Source: Planctomycetia bacterium (lineage in GTDB: Bacteria > Planctomycetota > Planctomycetia > Pirellulales > PALSA-1355). From it: a DNA stretch of 41,481 bases. The position numbers were made by a program, and so were the translations under genes. Location of the stretch: contig JACQFF010000325.1 of assembly GCA_016200205.1 (NCBI GenBank), forward strand, positions 1 through 41,481. The letters run 5' to 3'. The notes under the pieces are model-generated. The model worked only from the letters and a program-made list of their open reading frames with translations. It did no database searches and was not told the origin of the DNA. Shown piece by piece: positions 33,597 to 41,481 of the stretch. How positions within the stretch are numbered: position 1 is the stretch's first letter; the number at the start of each line of letters is the position of its first letter.

Positions 33597-35417
33597 ATGC
33601 GCGAGAATTCTACCCAGTCGTTGGCACCCAAACTGCTTTTTCCGCCTGTCGAACCAGATCGCGCCGAACCACCACCGTGTCCGACATCGAGGAGTGAGGC
33701 ATTGGCCAAAAACGCCCGCAAAACAGCGACTCGCAAGAATAGTGTTCGGCAATCCGCGACTCCTCGCCAGCGGAGTTCCAGCCAGCCTGTCCACGGCACT
33801 CGGAAGGCAAGTAAAGCGGCGCCGGCCGGCGGAATCGAATCCGAAGAAGTAGAAAAGAGCCGTTCGGTAGCGGTAGATGTCGAAGTTGACGCGATCGGCG
33901 ACAAGCGCAGCGCGTTCGACGAGGACGAGGTGGAGGCGGAAGCCTTGGATCCCGCCGCCGAAGAGCCGGAGCTCGAGGCTGAGATCGAGGATGTGCCTGG
34001 GGGATCGAGCGTCTGCATCGACGACCCGGTACGTATGTACCTGATGCAGATGGGCGAGATTCCCTTGCTCACTCGCGCCGAGGAGTTGAGCTCGGCGCGA
34101 GCCATCGAAAAAACCCGCTCCCGCTTCCGACACAATATGTTGGCCAGCGACTTTGTCCTGCAAGGCGCGGTCCATTTGCTCGAAAAGGTGCGCGATGGCG
34201 CACTGCGGCTCGACCGCACGATTGAAGTCTCGGTGACCAACACCTTGGAAAAGAAGCGCATTTTGCGCCGGCTGAACCCAAATCTGGAAACGCTGGAAAA
34301 GCTGCTCGAGCAGAATCAGCGCGACTTCCGCGTCGCCATCGGCTTGAAGAACCCGATTGGCGAGCGTCACGAAGCCTGGCGCCGATTGATCCGCCGTCGC
34401 AATCGGGCGGTGCGGCTGGTGGAAGAATTGAATTTGCGGACCCAGCGTCTGCAGCCGCTGCTCGACAAATTGGCGGAAATCGCCAGGCGGATGGACGCAT
34501 TGCGAACTCAATTGGCCGACCTTGCGCGTCAGCCCCATGTCGGCGGCCGCGAGGAATTGCGTACCGAGCTGCATTACTTGATGCGGATTACGCTGGAGAG
34601 CCCCGCCACGTTGTGCCGCCGCGTCTCTCGCACCGCCCAATTGCAAAAAAAATACGACGCGGCCAAGCGCGAACTTTCGGCCGGCAATTTGCGACTCGTG
34701 GTCTCGATTGCCAAGCGCTATCGCAACCGCGGATTAAGTTTCCTCGACCTGATTCAAGAGGGCAACACCGGGTTGATGCGAGCCGTCGACAAGTTCGAGT
34801 GCGCTCGGGGATACAAGTTCTCGACCTATGCCACGTGGTGGATTCGCCAAGCCATTACGCGGGCGATTGCCGACCAAAGCCGCACCATTCGCGTGCCGGT
34901 GCACATGATCGACGCCATGACCCGCGTCCGCACGGTGACGCGCGAGTTGGTGCAGCAAAACGGCTGCGAACCGAGCGTCGAACAGACGGCCGCCGCCGCG
35001 GGCTTGTCCCTGGAAGACACGCGTTGCATTATGAAGATGGCCAGGCAGCCGCTTTCGCTCGATCAACCGGTCGGCGACCATGACGACAGCTACTTCGGCG
35101 AATTCCTACAGGACCATCGCGACGATGATCCGCTGTATGGCTTCAACCAGGAGTTGCTCAAGAACCGCTTGGCCGACGTGATGCAGAGCTTGAATCACCG
35201 CGAACGCGAAATCCTTCGCATGCGATACGGCCTGACCGATGGATATGCCTATACGTTGGAAGAAGTGGGCAAGATCTTCTCGGTGACTCGCGAACGCGTG
35301 CGACAAATAGAAGCCAAGGCGGTCCGCAAACTGCAACAGCCCTATCGCAGCCGCGGCCTGCTGGGCTTTCTGGATCAGGGCGAAGCAGCGCAAATCGAGC
35401 TGGCGCAAGAGGCCTGA
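33597..35417 (+). CDS. RNA polymerase sigma-70 factor, RpoD/SigA type
   Basis: 606 residues from ATG 33597 with AGGA nine bases upstream. The first ~130 residues are disordered and then acidic ([24 protein letters not shown]). Region 1.2 follows ([22 protein letters not shown]), then a long helical non-conserved region, region 2 ([46 protein letters not shown] with YATWW at 411-415), region 3, and region 4 ([36 protein letters not shown]). Domain order, the acidic N-terminus and full length indicate a primary or closely related group 2 factor directing transcription of housekeeping genes. A classical region 1.1 is not recognisable. Planctomycetes often carry several such factors, so I do not assign rpoD outright. 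Confidence 0.93.
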   Translation: MRENSTQSLAPKLLFPPVEPDRAEPPPCPTSRSEALAKNARKTATRKNSVRQSATPRQRSSSQPVHGTRKASKAAPAGGIESEEVEKSRSVAVDVEVDAIGDKRSAFDEDEVEAEALDPAAEEPELEAEIEDVPGGSSVCIDDPVRMYLMQMGEIPLLTRAEELSSARAIEKTRSRFRHNMLASDFVLQGAVHLLEKVRDGALRLDRTIEVSVTNTLEKKRILRRLNPNLETLEKLLEQNQRDFRVAIGLKNPIGERHEAWRRLIRRRNRAVRLVEELNLRTQRLQPLLDKLAEIARRMDALRTQLADLARQPHVGGREELRTELHYLMRITLESPATLCRRVSRTAQLQKKYDAAKRELSAGNLRLVVSIAKRYRNRGLSFLDLIQEGNTGLMRAVDKFECARGYKFSTYATWWIRQAITRAIADQSRTIRVPVHMIDAMTRVRTVTRELVQQNGCEPSVEQTAAAAGLSLEDTRCIMKMARQPLSLDQPVGDHDDSYFGEFLQDHRDDDPLYGFNQELLKNRLADVMQSLNHREREILRMRYGLTDGYAYTLEEVGKIFSVTRERVRQIEAKAVRKLQQPYRSRGLLGFLDQGEAAQIELAQEA

Positions 35418-35457
35418 TCGCTTGGCATCATAAACCGATTCATCCTCCCCGGCGGGT

Positions 35458-35492
35458 CGCCTGGTTCACGAGCCAGGCGGCCCAATTCTTTT
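35458..35492 (+). terminator. Hairpin terminator after the sigma-70 gene
   Basis: A perfect 7-bp stem (CGCCTGG at 35458-35464 with CCAGGCG at 35473-35479) and 8-base loop lie 41 bases past the stop codon, followed after a few bases by TTCTTTT. It sits between convergent genes. Confidence 0.55.
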
Positions 35493-35535
35493 GCGGCGAA
35501 GCAGCGAGAAATTGGCCGGCGATAGCAGGCGCGAG

Positions 35536-37008
35536 TTAGGGCGCGCTGCTCAACTGGGCCGCCGACGCGAGTTGGCCGCCGTAGCGGCTTTCGAGCCAGC
35601 CGCCAATCGCCGATGCGGCGACCGCATTGCCTTGCTCATTCCAGGCCGTGTCGTTGGGCTCATAGGGCGATTGCCGGCAGAGCCTCAAGTAGGGCAACAG
35701 ATCGACTAGCGGCAACTTGCGATGATCGGCAAAACCGGCAATCCGCCGTTGTGGCAAATCGACGTCGAATTGCTCGGCAGTGTAGCCCATCCGCCGCGTC
35801 AGCGTGGCGCACAACCCTCGATTGACCTGGAATTCGCCGGGCACTACGACCAATGCCAGCGGTATTTGCTGCCGTTGGCAACTTTCGAGCAGGCGGTCCA
35901 AGTGAGTAAACGCCTCTTGCCAGCGGGCTCGCATCGTCTGGTCAATCGGGGTTCGACAGGCAGCCAATTGTGGGCCGAGCGCGCGAAGGAAGGATTCAAG
36001 ATCGCCCCCGCTGCTCGAAGGGCGCAAAGCATGGTCGATCGCACGCGCCGGTTCACCGTTGGTCGTGAACCATCGCGGCAGCTCGAGCTGCCGCCAATCG
36101 AACCACGTCGTGCGACCGGGCTCGTAGGTAAGATCTTCACAGACCGAAACCACGGCCAGCACCAGATCGGGTCGGAAGGCTGTCAGAGGGACGTTCACAT
36201 CCACGCGCGACCAGGTGACCGGAATTCCGAGCGGCGCGAGTTTCAGCCCAGGCAACATTTGCTCTACGCGTGCCAAATAGCCTTGATGCTCGGCGCCGCG
36301 CAAAGCCGCTTTGTCGCCTACGACCGCCACGCGGAAAGGACCCGGAGTAAACCGACCGATCCGGCTCATGGCAGCCGTGTGACCTTCGGCGGTGGAATTG
36401 ATTTGAAGCCCCTGAGCCACGATCGATCTGGCCGTCAAACAGCCAATCCAGCCGTATGGGTTTGCATATTTGCACGTCTGCAAGCCAGCTTCCGCAAAAA
36501 CTACGAGCAAGATCGAAACGGTCACCAGCCAACTGAGCCGGCGCGGCGTGCGACCCTGCGTCCATTTGCGCCAGCCTTCAAGCACGCGCGGCGAGGCGGC
36601 AAGCGGCAGCAGCAACATCGTGTACCAGGCGGCGACCGCCGCTAACCATGCGCAGCCGATGTACTCGGCAGGCCCAATCGCCAGCGCCGCGACGTAGGCC
36701 AAGAATGCGCCCGCCAGAAATAAGCGCCAAGATCGCAGGACCGGCCCGGAATTTTGTCGCGCGGCAAGCCGGCCCGCGCGCCAAGCGATCGTCGCAATCC
36801 GCAACTGCATGAGGCCACTGACCAAGAAAATGATCCCGGCAGGACCCAAAACGTGCTGGGGGCCGGCGACATGGGCGTGATACCACAGGCAGGCCGCTCC
36901 GCCGGAGAGTGTCGCCAGGGCTACCAGACCCAGAGCGGCCAGACAAGCCCGGGAGTGCCAGCCCGCGGGGGCAACAGGTCGGCGAACTGCCAAATTGGTT
37001 TTTGGCAT
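35536..37008 (-). CDS. Polytopic membrane protein with degenerate SGNH-like C-terminal domain
   Basis: 490 residues from ATG 37008, chosen for the strong ribosome site GGAGGT four bases upstream. About five TM helices fill residues 20-178 (ACLAALGLVALATLSGGAACL; IIFLVSGLMQL; LFLAGAFLAYVAALAI; WLAAVAAWYTMLLLPLAA; LVTVSILLVVFAEAGL). The C-terminal ~300 residues follow the SGNH/AlgX-like layout: a GDS-like position reading VAVVGDKAALRG (231-233), LVLAVVSVCED, a helix then IPLALVVVPGEFQVN, and DTAWNEQGNAVAASAIGGWL (453-). The nucleophile Ser of GDS is Lys, and the His of the usual DxHWN is Ala, so acyl-esterase activity looks lost. A binding or scaffold role in envelope polymer handling is possible but speculative. 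The gene stands alone. Confidence 0.75.
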   Translation of the reverse strand: MPKTNLAVRRPVAPAGWHSRACLAALGLVALATLSGGAACLWYHAHVAGPQHVLGPAGIIFLVSGLMQLRIATIAWRAGRLAARQNSGPVLRSWRLFLAGAFLAYVAALAIGPAEYIGCAWLAAVAAWYTMLLLPLAASPRVLEGWRKWTQGRTPRRLSWLVTVSILLVVFAEAGLQTCKYANPYGWIGCLTARSIVAQGLQINSTAEGHTAAMSRIGRFTPGPFRVAVVGDKAALRGAEHQGYLARVEQMLPGLKLAPLGIPVTWSRVDVNVPLTAFRPDLVLAVVSVCEDLTYEPGRTTWFDWRQLELPRWFTTNGEPARAIDHALRPSSSGGDLESFLRALGPQLAACRTPIDQTMRARWQEAFTHLDRLLESCQRQQIPLALVVVPGEFQVNRGLCATLTRRMGYTAEQFDVDLPQRRIAGFADHRKLPLVDLLPYLRLCRQSPYEPNDTAWNEQGNAVAASAIGGWLESRYGGQLASAAQLSSAP

Positions 37009-37039
37009 CGTTACCTCCTTGCAATGATCGAGTAAGCGG

Positions 37040-37213
37040 TCAACGCGGGACCGACACGACCAAATCAAGAGGTAACTTCAACGAGGCGCGGTCGTCTTTC
37101 TTACCGACGTCTTCCGTGACACAACCGCCTGAAGCGACACAGCAAATATCCGAAATCGTGGCGAGCGTCAATCCCAGCCGCTTCAGGCTGCCAAACTCGC
37201 TGCAAACCCTCAT
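37040..37213 (-). CDS. Possible 57-residue cysteine-containing small protein
   Basis: ATG 37213 opens a frame upstream of the membrane-protein gene on the same strand. It reads MRVCSEFGSLKRLGLTLATI, then SDICCVASGGCVTEDVGKKD and ends LPLDLVVSVPR. It has four cysteines in 57 residues and no convincing ribosome site. The frame continues open upstream into metF's reverse side, so openness alone is weak evidence. The rest of the gap (37214-37419) shows nothing I can support. Confidence 0.2.
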   Translation of the reverse strand: MRVCSEFGSLKRLGLTLATISDICCVASGGCVTEDVGKKDDRASLKLPLDLVVSVPR

Positions 37214-37419
37214 CTCTGTTATCGAGCGCCAGCATCGGTCGAAGTGAGACCTTTTTGCCGGCTCTCTCGAAGCAAAAATCGAATCGGCACCTATTCTTTT
37301 GAACGTAAGCTGTGTCGATAGGTTCACTTGGAAAGCAAGGATTTGGCCAATTGCGGCCAAAAACTCGGATCGACGGCTGGGCGCCCTGGCAACCGGCATG
37401 CCAAAGGCCAAACTTGGAC

Positions 37420-38301
37420 TCAGCGTTTTGCCCGATCGAGCCCGGCGGCTCGCAACACGCCGGCCGTGGCGGGCGACTTGTTGAGCACGTAGAAGTGGAT
37501 GCCCGGCACACCACGTTCGACAAGCGCTCGAACCTGGCGCGTCGCAAACTCGACGCCCACTTCGAACTGGCCCGCTGGGTTGTCGGCCGATTTCTCCAGG
37601 GCGGACTGGAATTCGCGCGGAAGCCTCGCGCCACACAACGAGGCAATGCGCTGAATCTGCGCCAAGTTGGTCACCGGCAGGATGCCCGGCACAATCGGAA
37701 CGCGGATACCGACGCGCTCGCACCGCTGGCAAAATCGCCAGAAATCGGCGTTGTCGTAAAACAACTGGGTGATCACGGCATCGGCGCCGCTATCGACCTT
37801 GCGCTTCAGATTCTCCAGATCGGCTTCAGGGCTGGGCGCCTCGCGGTGCGTTTCCGGATAGCCGGCTACCGCCACTCCGAATTGCGGAAATTCGGCGTGG
37901 ATCAGGGCGACTAGCTCGTTGGCATAGGAGAGTCCGCCGTCGACGGGTTTGAATGCGGCCTGACCCTGCGGCGGATCGCCACGCAGCGCCACGATGTTGC
38001 CAATCCGCCGCCGCGCTGCTTCCTGCAAATACGCGCGCAACTCGTCGACGGTCGAACCCACGCACGTCAAGTGCGAAGCCACCGGGCAACCGAAGCGCCG
38101 CTGCACTTGTTCCACGATCTCGAGCGTCTTTTGACGCGTCGAACCGCCAGCGCCGTAGGTGCAGGTAATGAAGTCGGGCTTGAACGCGATCAACTGCTCG
38201 ACGTGATGAAACAGTTCCTGTTCGCCGGCCTCGGTCTTGGGCGGAAACAACTCGAACGACAAGCCGAACTTGCCCGGACCATACGCTTGCGAAACTTTCA
38301 T
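37420..38301 (-). CDS. metF: 5,10-methylenetetrahydrofolate reductase
   Basis: 293 residues from ATG 38301, matching the bacterial family length of about 295. It is an FAD enzyme reducing methylenetetrahydrofolate to methyltetrahydrofolate for methionine synthesis. Signatures: KFGLSFELFPPKTEAGE at 11-27 with the conserved catalytic Glu (E17), DFITCTYGAGGSTRQKTLEI, VASHLTCVG, IGNIVALRGDPP, DAVITQLFYDNADFW, VPGILPVTN and PGIHFYVLNKS. An open extension to 38454 reads poorly and is not used. It lies 133 bases after the GlmU-like gene on the same strand. Confidence 0.96.
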   Translation of the reverse strand: MKVSQAYGPGKFGLSFELFPPKTEAGEQELFHHVEQLIAFKPDFITCTYGAGGSTRQKTLEIVEQVQRRFGCPVASHLTCVGSTVDELRAYLQEAARRRIGNIVALRGDPPQGQAAFKPVDGGLSYANELVALIHAEFPQFGVAVAGYPETHREAPSPEADLENLKRKVDSGADAVITQLFYDNADFWRFCQRCERVGIRVPIVPGILPVTNLAQIQRIASLCGARLPREFQSALEKSADNPAGQFEVGVEFATRQVRALVERGVPGIHFYVLNKSPATAGVLRAAGLDRAKR

Positions 38302-38434
38302 AGCCAATAAGCCGCCCAACCACCAAAATCGATCGCTCTCGCACGGCGTGACCTCCACGCCGGGATCCCAACTCATACAATCAAGCACCGCCAGTATAGT
38401 TTCATTCACGGCCCGAAGGCAGGCGACTCGATAG

Positions 38435-39685
38435 CTAAAGCGACAGCGGCTCAAGCGATAGCGCCTCGCCCGAGCGTTGCCGCTCGTGGATCGTCAGCGC
38501 GTACATGTCTCGCAAAAGCTGGATGTCGGCGGGCCGCTGCGTGACGCCGCGCCGCTCGAACATTCGCCGCTGCGTCGCCGCCATGACCTCGACGGGAGCC
38601 TCGGTTACCTGGCCAAACAGCCTGGCGTAGTTGACAAAACTGGGCACGTTGGTGGTGACAAAACCATAGACCATGCTGCACACGCCGATGGTCTTGCCGG
38701 TGAAAATGCCGGTGTTGATTGCCGTTTTGGCGTAGTCGCCGATAATCGCCCCGACGAACTGCATCCCGGTGCCAACCTTCTGGCCGTGGTACTCCATGTT
38801 GACGGGGCCATAAGTGTTCTTCAAATCGCTGTTGCAGGTGCCGGCCCCCAGATTGATCCAACTGCCCAGGTAACTGTGCCCCAGGAATCCGTGATGCTGC
38901 TTGTTGGTATACGGCTCGATAATCGAAGCCTCGACTTCACCGCCGATTTTCGCCGTGTGACCGATGGCAACCCCGTCCTTGAGCGCGGCGTGCTCCAACA
39001 CCCGGGCCGAGCGGCCAACGTGGACCGGGCCGCTCAAGTAGCAATAAGGCCCAATCGTCGCGCCGGCTTCCAAAACAATCGGACCGCGGTCGATATCCGT
39101 TACTGCATACTGGCCGAGCCTGGCATCCGGGGCGGCAAACACGCCCTCGGCGATTTGCTGGTATCCACCGCCGGCCAGCCGATGCTCCAAGTTCGCCGAC
39201 AGCGTCGTCAGATGATGGCGAATGATGTCGTGCGGGTATTCCAATAGGGGCAAATCGGCCGCGAGCGGCGGCAATGCAAGTTCGGCGAATTGTTCAGCCG
39301 TCGGCAGTTCGTCGGCCAATTGCCCAGGGTGGTTGCCCGGGGCCAGTAGCGCGGCGCTCACCGCGGCGCCGGCGTGCACGATTCCCGGCTGGCCGGCCTT
39401 CAGCAGCCCACGCAGCTCGTCGAGCACTTTGGCCGAAGGGACCAGCCGCGCATTGATCCACAGCACCGGCTTTTGTGCATCGGCCGGCTCTGGGCTAAGC
39501 TCGGGAAAATCGGCGACGACGATCTGGGCCAAGTGCTTGCGCACGCGGGCGTGAATCGGCTGGCCCAATTGCGCAGCCAGATCGATGAGCCGATAACTGC
39601 CGCAACTGATCGCAAAGGCCGGCTTGCCGACCGCGACCGGGTCGAGCCGCGCGACGTGCTCATCTTCGAACAATAGGATCGACAT
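38435..39685 (-). CDS. GlmU-like sugar-phosphate acetyl/nucleotidyltransferase (alternative GlmU family)
   Basis: 416 residues from ATG 39685. The N-terminal half (LLFEDEHVARLDPVAVGKPAFAISCGSYRLIDLA) matches the putative nucleotidyltransferase part of the alternative bacterial GlmU family, which lacks the classical LAGGxGTRM loop. The C-terminal half is a left-handed beta-helix: hexapeptide repeats such as GPIVLEAGATIGPYCYLSG, HVGRSARVLEHAALKDGVAIGH and KIGGEVEASIIEPYTNKQH, then GSWINLGAGTCNSDLKNTYG, as in N-acetyltransferases of UDP-GlcNAc synthesis. The likely role is supplying UDP-GlcNAc or a related sugar nucleotide for the envelope. Enzymatic steps are inferred from family only. Confidence 0.85.
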   Translation of the reverse strand: MSILLFEDEHVARLDPVAVGKPAFAISCGSYRLIDLAAQLGQPIHARVRKHLAQIVVADFPELSPEPADAQKPVLWINARLVPSAKVLDELRGLLKAGQPGIVHAGAAVSAALLAPGNHPGQLADELPTAEQFAELALPPLAADLPLLEYPHDIIRHHLTTLSANLEHRLAGGGYQQIAEGVFAAPDARLGQYAVTDIDRGPIVLEAGATIGPYCYLSGPVHVGRSARVLEHAALKDGVAIGHTAKIGGEVEASIIEPYTNKQHHGFLGHSYLGSWINLGAGTCNSDLKNTYGPVNMEYHGQKVGTGMQFVGAIIGDYAKTAINTGIFTGKTIGVCSMVYGFVTTNVPSFVNYARLFGQVTEAPVEVMAATQRRMFERRGVTQRPADIQLLRDMYALTIHERQRSGEALSLEPLSL

Positions 39686-39763
39686 AACCCACAGCCCAGT
39701 GTTTGGTCGAGCAGTCGGCACAATTACCCTGGCAAGCACAATCGCCGGCGGGGCAAATCAATA

Positions 39764-39863
39764 AGAAACTATCTCAAAACGGCTGGGGACTGTCCCGATT
39801 TTGCGCAGTCTTCGGAGCAAAATGGGGCTGTCCCCCTCTCGAAGCCGTTTTGAGATAGTTTCT
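39764..39863. repeat. 100-bp inverted-repeat element, MITE-like
   Basis: Perfect 21-bp inverted arms starting AGAAACTATCTCAAAACGGC at 39764-39784 and ending at 39843-39863 enclose a second imperfect palindrome (GGGGACTGTCCCGATTTTGC against GCAAAATGGGGCTGTCCCC) around 39785-39836. There is no coding capacity. It lies in the 365-bp gap between two minus-strand genes. A non-autonomous mobile repeat or a strong cruciform/terminator are both possible. Confidence 0.7.
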
Positions 39864-39984
39864 AAGTGCTCGGCTGGTTCAAGCTTACCTTAAAGCGAAC
39901 CCAACAGGGGGCGCAATTTCACTGGTTTTTGCCCGCCTCGCTCGACTTCCTTGTCGGCCGCTCAATGACTTCGGAACTTTAATC

Positions 39985-40025
39985 AAACCGCCGGAGGGAG
40001 ACTGTCCCCTGCGTCGATGCGGTTT
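39985..40025. repeat. Hairpin with inner piece similar to the nearby element
   Basis: AAACCGC (39985-39991) and GCGGTTT (40019-40025) form perfect arms around GGGAGACTGTCCCC, which repeats the ACTGTCCC core of the 39764-39863 element. It lies just after the stop of the oxidoreductase gene and could serve as its terminator. It may also be a relic of the same repeat family. Confidence 0.45.
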
Positions 40026-40050
40026 GGCGCGACTTCCTTACGCGGGCGCT

Positions 40051-41157
40051 TTAGAACCGCGGAATTTTTATCCGTTCGCCGCCTTTCATCGCCGAAATGT
40101 GGGCGCAGATGCCGGTCATCGTCCAGTTGGCGCTGGTCGCCGCGTCGGGAAGCGGGTTTCGCTCTTCGATAATCGCACTGATAAACTCGTGGGCCAGGTG
40201 CGGATGCGAACCGCCATGGCCACTGCCTTGGATGAACGACAAATGCTGCGTCTCCTTGGCGTCGTATACCCCCTTGGTCGTGTAGCGGCGGATCTCCTTG
40301 GGCAGCAGGTCGGCGAAGTCGGGCACGTCAACGCGCTCGGGCTTTTCGCCTCGATGCAACACGCACGGCTCGTGCTCCACCCGCGGCCACTCGAACGAAG
40401 TCTTGTCGGCGTACACGTCGAAGCTTTCGATGTACTGGCGGGCCGTTTCGAACAGGCTGCGCGTCACTTCGGCGCAAAGTTCCGAATCGCGCATTTTGAG
40501 CGTAGCCGTTTCGACGGCGAATGGCGAGCCATATTTTGACGCCAGCTTGCCGCTGATCCGGCCCGAACCGTGGCAGACCACGCTTTCGGCCATCTTGCCC
40601 GGCAGGCACAGGCACGGGCTGACGCAATGGGTGGCATAGTGCATCGGCGGCAGCCCTTCCCAATAGCCTGGCCAGCCGGCCATTTCCTGCAGGTGCGAAC
40701 CTCTCAAGAATTGAATGCGTCCCAATTCTCCGCGCTCGTAGAGCTGCTTGACGAACAGGAACTCGCGGCTGTAGACGACCGTTTCCATCATCATGTAGAT
40801 CTTGCCCGAGGCCCGTTGCGCTTCAACGATCGTTTCGCATTCGCCCACCGTGGTAGCCATCGGCACGGTGCAGGCCACATGCTTGCCGGCTTGCAGTCCG
40901 GCCAAGCTCTGCGCGGCATGATCGGGAATGGGCGTATTGACGTGAATGGCGTCCACCTGTGGATCGGCCAGCACGTCATCGAGTTTGGTGTAGCGAACAT
41001 CCACGCCAAAGGCATCGCCAAGCTGATTGAGCTTCTGTTCGGACCGTTGGCAAATGGCGTACATTTCGGCGTGCGGATGGTTCTGATAGATCGGCACGAA
41101 TTCGGCGCCAAACCCCAGCCCGATGATCGCCACGCGGACCTTTTTCTTCGCAGCCAT
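40051..41157 (-). CDS. Gfo/Idh/MocA-type oxidoreductase lacking the EKP lysine
   Basis: 368 residues from ATG 41157. The Rossmann N-terminus is clear: VRVAIIGLGFGAEFVPIYQN with the glycine loop at 13-17, then VDAIHVNTPIPDHAAQSLAGLQAGKHV. The position normally reading CEKPLA reads CTVPMATT (about 96-103), so the conserved Lys is absent. The C-terminal half has the expected beta-sheet domain (GRIQFLRGSHLQEMAGWPGYW, HYATHCVSPCL, SFIQGSGHGGSHPHLAHEFISAI). Family members oxidise sugars or inositols with NAD(P). The substrate is unknown and activity uncertain because of the missing lysine. Planctomycetes carry many such genes. A hairpin lies downstream. Confidence 0.9.
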   Translation of the reverse strand: MAAKKKVRVAIIGLGFGAEFVPIYQNHPHAEMYAICQRSEQKLNQLGDAFGVDVRYTKLDDVLADPQVDAIHVNTPIPDHAAQSLAGLQAGKHVACTVPMATTVGECETIVEAQRASGKIYMMMETVVYSREFLFVKQLYERGELGRIQFLRGSHLQEMAGWPGYWEGLPPMHYATHCVSPCLCLPGKMAESVVCHGSGRISGKLASKYGSPFAVETATLKMRDSELCAEVTRSLFETARQYIESFDVYADKTSFEWPRVEHEPCVLHRGEKPERVDVPDFADLLPKEIRRYTTKGVYDAKETQHLSFIQGSGHGGSHPHLAHEFISAIIEERNPLPDAATSANWTMTGICAHISAMKGGERIKIPRF

Positions 41158-41339
41158 GATGAATCGCCTATCTGTTCTTGAACAGCGGCCGAAACGGAGG
41201 GATCGACCGCAACAGTTGCGCCGATTTCCGCTCCAGAATTTGGGAGCGTCGGGCCATGCTAGCCGGTGCTTCGCAACGCGTCAAGAAACTCCCAAAGGCG
41301 GTTCAAAATTGCACCAGCGACAGCAACACTCACCAGGGA

Positions 41340-41367
41340 TTGACTACCAATAAGGGTAACGTAGACT
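41340..41367 (+). promoter_or_regulatory. Sigma-70 promoter of tRNA-Leu
   Basis: TTGACT (41340-41345) and TAGACT (41362-41367) are separated by 16 bases, with the expected start about 25 bases before the tRNA 5' end. The hexamers and spacing resemble the tRNA-Pro promoter in this window. Confidence 0.6.
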
Positions 41368-41398
41368 TCTAATTCTCGACGCAAATTGGTCGCTCGAA

Positions 41399-41481
41399 GC
41401 CGAAGTGGCGGAATGGCAGACGCGCTGGACTCAAAATCCAGTGCCCGCAAGGGCGTGTGGGTTCAAGTCCCACCTTCGGTA
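41399..41481 (+). tRNA. tRNA-Leu (CAA)
   Basis: An 83-base tRNA with a long variable arm (TGCCCGCAAGGGCGT), as expected for leucine. The acceptor GCCGAAG pairs with CTTCGGT (a G-U pair at the first position), and the discriminator A is the last base of the window. The anticodon arm CTGGA-CTCAAAA-TCCAG gives anticodon CAA (codon TTG). The T arm reads GTGGGTTCAAGTCCCAC. Any encoded CCA would lie outside the window. Confidence 0.95.

Noticed and set aside
33390-34646. 418-codon frame on the minus strand
   Set aside because: Antisense to the sigma-70 gene; no recognisable domain.

Overview
This GC-rich window most likely comes from a planctomycete chromosome, probably order Pirellulales or a close relative. 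I infer this from family content, not from a database search. The clues are a giant secreted RTX-type protein with an LEPR-XLL-like N-terminal tag, an ECF sigma factor overlapping a membrane Ser/Thr kinase with a TPR-rich sensor part, a single-TM prenyltransferase/squalene-oxidase-repeat protein, an alternative GlmU-like protein, and many lone genes that change strand often.

Layout. 1-7247 (-): one open frame for a giant calcium-binding-repeat protein, cut by the left edge. 7530-11386 (+): ECF sigma factor and kinase, diverging from the giant gene. 11462-12867 (-): SRPBCC protein and ArsR-like regulator, with a palindromic operator over the predicted promoter. 12992-13345: gene relics. 13496-19639: a complete heavy-metal RND exporter of CzcCBA type, with the outer-membrane gene divergent from adaptor and pump. 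19823-21407: DUF2314 protein, a short PH-like membrane protein and an orphan protein whose C-terminal coding sequence recurs as a relic at 13238-13345. 21466-24416 (+): a SNF2/RapA-like helicase overlapping a coiled-coil zinc-ribbon gene, the best candidate here for an undescribed two-gene system.

The rest is mostly housekeeping. 24652-27700 (-): tRNA-Pro(CGG), pcm, recJ, and rpmG (ribosomal protein L33, 54 aa). 28119-30604 (+): squalene-oxidase-repeat protein and a HisA-like TIM barrel. 30676-33142 (-): a crotonase and an acyl-CoA carboxylase beta subunit, probably leucine/branched acyl-CoA catabolism. 33597-35417 (+): a primary-type sigma-70. 35536-41157 (-): a membrane protein with a degenerate SGNH-like domain, metF, a GlmU-like protein, a 100-bp inverted-repeat element and a Gfo/Idh/MocA protein. 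The window ends with tRNA-Leu(CAA).

Working units. The sigma/kinase pair looks like a signalling module and could control the divergent giant gene (inference). The Czc genes form one tripartite exporter, but the adaptor gene carries an in-frame amber codon just after its best-looking start. The regulator/SRPBCC pair looks autoregulated. No CRISPR array, rRNA, integrase or intact transposase is visible. Mobile-like signals are limited to short palindromic elements.
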